Assembly: GCA_963824985.1 (NCBI GenBank)
Contig: CAWGRQ010000036.1
Location: forward strand, 186,001 to 250,000
Length of the DNA: 64,000 nucleotides
Source of the DNA: JAFNAG01 sp963824985
Lineage (GTDB): Bacteria; Acidobacteriota; UBA6911
Reading direction: 5' to 3'
The notes under the pieces were generated by a model. That model had not been told where the DNA came from. It did not search any database and saw only the letters and a program-made list of their open reading frames with translations. Position 1 is the stretch's first letter; each line of letters starts with the position of its first letter. The position numbers and the translations under genes were made by a program. Below are positions 62,107-64,000 of the stretch, piece after piece.

Positions 62107-62811
62107 TTGCCGGGGAAGCCGGTTTTGAAATCATTGACGATTGACACATCCTCACCACGAGGAAGCGTTGCGCTGTTGAGCGGTTCGCGGACGGTGGCTG
62201 AGTTACGGCTATGTTCGATGGCAACTCACTCAGCCCGATTGCTCGCCCAGTTGGAGTTTCTGCTCGAAGGTGCAGGGTGGAAACTGGCCGATTTGGATCT
62301 TCTCGCGGCCGGCATCGGGCCGGGCTCGTTCACGGGCATCCGGATTGGCGTGGCCACCGCGCTGGGCCTTGCGCAAACCCTCTCGATCCCGTATGCGGGA
62401 ATCTCCTGTCTGGATGCACTTGCCACCCAGGCCCCCGGGCTGGAAGGGCGTATCGGAGTGGTCATGGATGCCCAGCGATCGCAGGTATATTATGCGGAAT
62501 ATTTTGTCAGGCAGGGCCGGGTCCGCAAGACTCACCGGCCACTCCTCCTGAGCCCGGATGCATTGAGATCCCGATTGCGCCGATCCCATATTTATGTCGT
62601 GGGGGGGGGAGCCGAACTATATGCCGCCGTGATTGCGCCGTCCGGGGATCGCTGGCCGAGGCTGATCCAGGTCGATCTCTACCTGGCCGCAGCGATCGGG
62701 CGCCTTGCGCTGGCGCGAAAGCGATCGTGGAAGTCCGGAGAATTTCTTCAGTCCGATCCTTTGTACATCAGGCCCCCGGATGCCCTTCGGCGAAAGGTGA
62801 GGAGACGTTGA
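62107..62811 (+). CDS. tsaB: tRNA t6A biosynthesis protein TsaB
   Basis: Partner of TsaD in threonylcarbamoyl-adenosine modification at A37 of ANN-decoding tRNAs. About 234 residues with ASKHA-type fold: LTIDTSSPRGSVALL (about 9-23), HSARLLAQLEFLL, GIGPGSFTGIRIGVATALGL (about 76-95), VMDAQRSQVYYAEY. TTG at 62107 is favoured by GGGAGG (62095-62100) six bases upstream; TTG 62125 is possible. The longer frame from 62020 begins upstream of the predicted transcript start. Overlaps rimI by four bases (TTGA). Confidence 0.9.
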   Translation: MPGKPVLKSLTIDTSSPRGSVALLSGSRTVAELRLCSMATHSARLLAQLEFLLEGAGWKLADLDLLAAGIGPGSFTGIRIGVATALGLAQTLSIPYAGISCLDALATQAPGLEGRIGVVMDAQRSQVYYAEYFVRQGRVRKTHRPLLLSPDALRSRLRRSHIYVVGGGAELYAAVIAPSGDRWPRLIQVDLYLAAAIGRLALARKRSWKSGEFLQSDPLYIRPPDALRRKVRRR

Positions 62812-63275
62812 AATCTGCCATGTCTCTGCTGATTACCCCGCTCGCTGCCGAGGATGTCTCTGAACTGGAGGAGCTGGAGAAAGTAACGAATCTGGCCTAC
62901 TGGGGAGTCGAGCATTACCGGCGTTTTCTCGATCAACCGGAATACTTCGGGCACAAGGCGGTGGCCTCCCCGCAGCCCGGCCAGACCATACTGGTTGGTT
63001 TTTTTCTTGCCCGCTCCATTCTCGAGAACCTGGAACTTTTAAAGATCGGCGTGTATCCTGAATATCAGAAACAGGGGATCGGTGCCCGCCTTTTGAACGC
63101 GGCATTTGTTGAGGGGATCAAACGGGGATGCCTGCGCTGCTTTCTGGAGGTACGCAAATCGAATCGGAGCGCCATTCAGTTTTATGATGACCATAATTTC
63201 AAGATTGCCGGGGAGCGTATGAACTACTATACCCAGCCGGTAGAGGATGCATGGATCATGGAGCGCTGGCTGTAA
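62808..63275 (+). CDS. rimI: Ribosomal-protein-alanine N-acetyltransferase RimI-like
   Basis: GNAT acetyltransferase, about 155 residues. Acetyl-CoA loop LLKIGVYPEYQKQGIGARLL (about 80-99, with Q/R-x-x-G-x-G/A), EVRKSNRSAIQFYDDHNFKI as the C-terminal motif B typical for RimI, ending YTQPVEDAWIMERWL. A TTG start at 62808 overlaps the tsaB stop, with GAGGAG four bases upstream; ATG 62820 is possible (MSLLITPLA). tsaB-rimI is a common pairing. Other substrate acetyltransferases are not excluded. Confidence 0.88.
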   Translation: MKSAMSLLITPLAAEDVSELEELEKVTNLAYWGVEHYRRFLDQPEYFGHKAVASPQPGQTILVGFFLARSILENLELLKIGVYPEYQKQGIGARLLNAAFVEGIKRGCLRCFLEVRKSNRSAIQFYDDHNFKIAGERMNYYTQPVEDAWIMERWL

Positions 63276-63447
63276 CCCAGGCAACCTGTGGCGGGACATT
63301 AAGACTGATCCCCTCCGGAGCGGAAGGGATGCGCTTGCTTATCCCCGAATGACGGGCCGACGGCGGGCGCTCCAGGAAAATGGCATGACCCCTCAACGCC
63401 TGATCCGGAGGCTGCCCCGGCAATCCCTGGCGATGCGGGAAAAAGCT

Positions 63448-63475
63448 TTGGATCGATCAGAGATTTGGCTAGAAT
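63448..63475 (+). promoter_or_regulatory. Sigma70-type promoter of the binding-protein gene
   Basis: TTGGAT (63448-63453), 16-bp spacer, TAGAAT (63470-63475). The leader to the TTG at 63534 is about 50 bases and includes an AAAGGAGG Shine-Dalgarno at 63520-63527. Confidence 0.5.
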
Positions 63476-63533
63476 AGCGCGTTATGCGATGATGGAGATA
63501 CCAAGCTCCTAATATCCCTAAAGGAGGATCCCC

Positions 63534-64000
63534 TTGCGGACTGTAAAGCTTACCCTGTTGATCGCGACTCTGGCTTTGACTTTTTTACAATGCGGCGAGA
63601 GCAAGGTGACGCATGACGCCTTTGCCGCCATGCAAAAAAACAAGATGGTGCGGATTGCCACGGACCCGGTGAATGTCCCGTTCGAATTCGGCATGGGAAC
63701 GGATGTTCAGGGTTTTGATGTGGATCTGGGGGCGGAGATCGCAAAGGACCTCGGATTCCCGACGAGATGGGTCAAGGTTCCGTTCGACCGTATTTTTGAA
63801 GTACTGAAGAATGGCGAAGTGGAAGTGGTCATCTCCACGGTCGGGATTACAGAAGACCGGAAGAAGGACCTGGCCTTTTCAGACCCGTATTTTGACAGCG
63901 GCAATACCATCGCTCGCCGACGCGACAACATGGCCATCAAGGACCTGGCCTCCCTGGCCGGAAAAAGGGTCGGAGTGCAAACCGGACGAACGGGCGATTT
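63534..64000 (+). CDS. Amino-acid ABC transporter substrate-binding lipoprotein (partial)
   Basis: SBP_bac_3-type binding protein. TTG start at 63534 with a near-perfect AAAGGAGG upstream. Lipoprotein signal LRTVKLTLLIATLALTFLQC, Cys at residue 20. Then family strands: KMVRIATDPVNVPFEFGM, QGFDVDLGAEIAKDLGFP, VEVVISTVGITEDRKKDLAF, SDPYFDSGNTIA and LAGKRVGVQTGRTGD, ending with the window at 64000. Ligand unclear (polar amino acids are typical). Partner permease/ATPase genes would be expected downstream. Confidence 0.92.
   Translation, partial: MRTVKLTLLIATLALTFLQCGESKVTHDAFAAMQKNKMVRIATDPVNVPFEFGMGTDVQGFDVDLGAEIAKDLGFPTRWVKVPFDRIFEVLKNGEVEVVISTVGITEDRKKDLAFSDPYFDSGNTIARRRDNMAIKDLASLAGKRVGVQTGRTGD

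Noticed and set aside
62211..62807. N-terminal extension of rimI back to 62211
   Set aside because: It overlaps tsaB in another frame; the GNAT domain starts after 62808, where a Shine-Dalgarno and coupled start exist.
1..64000. tRNA, rRNA, CRISPR, insertion sequences or prophage
   Set aside because: I scanned the gaps for TTCGA-type T-arms, direct repeats with regular spacers and transposase motifs, and saw none; a dedicated covariance search would be more sensitive.

Overview
The window reads like an ordinary housekeeping stretch of a diderm, GC-rich bacterium, most likely an acidobacterium. The evidence for an outer membrane is the Mla lipid-transport genes, a BamD-like lipoprotein and an LpxL-type lipid A acyltransferase. 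The two proteins I associate with Acidobacteriota (a DUF6599-like and a DUF6677-like protein) and the gene mix point the same way, but the phylum is an inference. No rRNA, tRNA, CRISPR array, insertion sequence or prophage was seen.

Layout. 1-2.4 kb (minus): mlaE-mlaF-mlaD, the last cut by the window edge. 2.5-9.4 kb (plus): aroC, then def-fmt-rsmB-rpe-bamD and a response regulator. 10-14.8 kb (plus): valS, birA, ftsY. 15-23.2 kb (minus): a tight cluster recX-alaS-lytic transglycosylase-amidase-DUF6599 protein-Crp regulator. 23.4-25.8 kb: pilT, divergent from an operon of three small membrane proteins. 25.8-36.7 kb (plus): fabG, radC, a PfkB kinase, an isochorismatase-fold protein, hemW, ltaE, meaB, methylmalonyl-CoA epimerase, mtnP, a second PfkB kinase and a TPR protein. 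36.7-41.4 kb: lpxL-like gene, three genes of unknown function and a compact ClpB-D2-like ATPase. 41.6-44.7 kb (plus): hisS-mutL. 44.8-50.7 kb (minus): guaA-dnaE-accA. 50.8-55 kb (plus): a BatA/BatB/BatD-like set and uppP. 55-61.8 kb (minus): mutS, a flippase-like membrane protein, yqeC, a SpoU methylase and rarA. 62-64 kb (plus): tsaB-rimI and the start of an amino-acid-binding lipoprotein.

Functional threads: translation (four aminoacyl-tRNA synthetase-related steps, formylation and deformylation, rRNA methylation, t6A), mismatch repair (MutS plus an endonuclease-type MutL), envelope building (Mla, Bam, LpxL, UppP, amidase, transglycosylase) and methylmalonyl-CoA/propionate metabolism (MeaB plus epimerase).

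The most notable points are not a new gene system. (1) Four genes that should be intact (mlaD, mutL, dnaE, a SpoU methylase) are each broken by a single-base indel that is simple to repair, which looks like consensus error in the assembly. (2) guaA has a full-length reading frame only if it starts at a non-AUG codon, ATT. (3) Several families of short dispersed inverted repeats occupy the intergenic gaps; one supplies the likely start codon of recX, and one lies inside the mla operon. (4) Several proteins have lost canonical residues: an isochorismatase-fold protein with Ser for the catalytic Cys, a BatB-like protein without a MIDAS, and a solo AAA+ protein with a Glu for the Walker B Asp.
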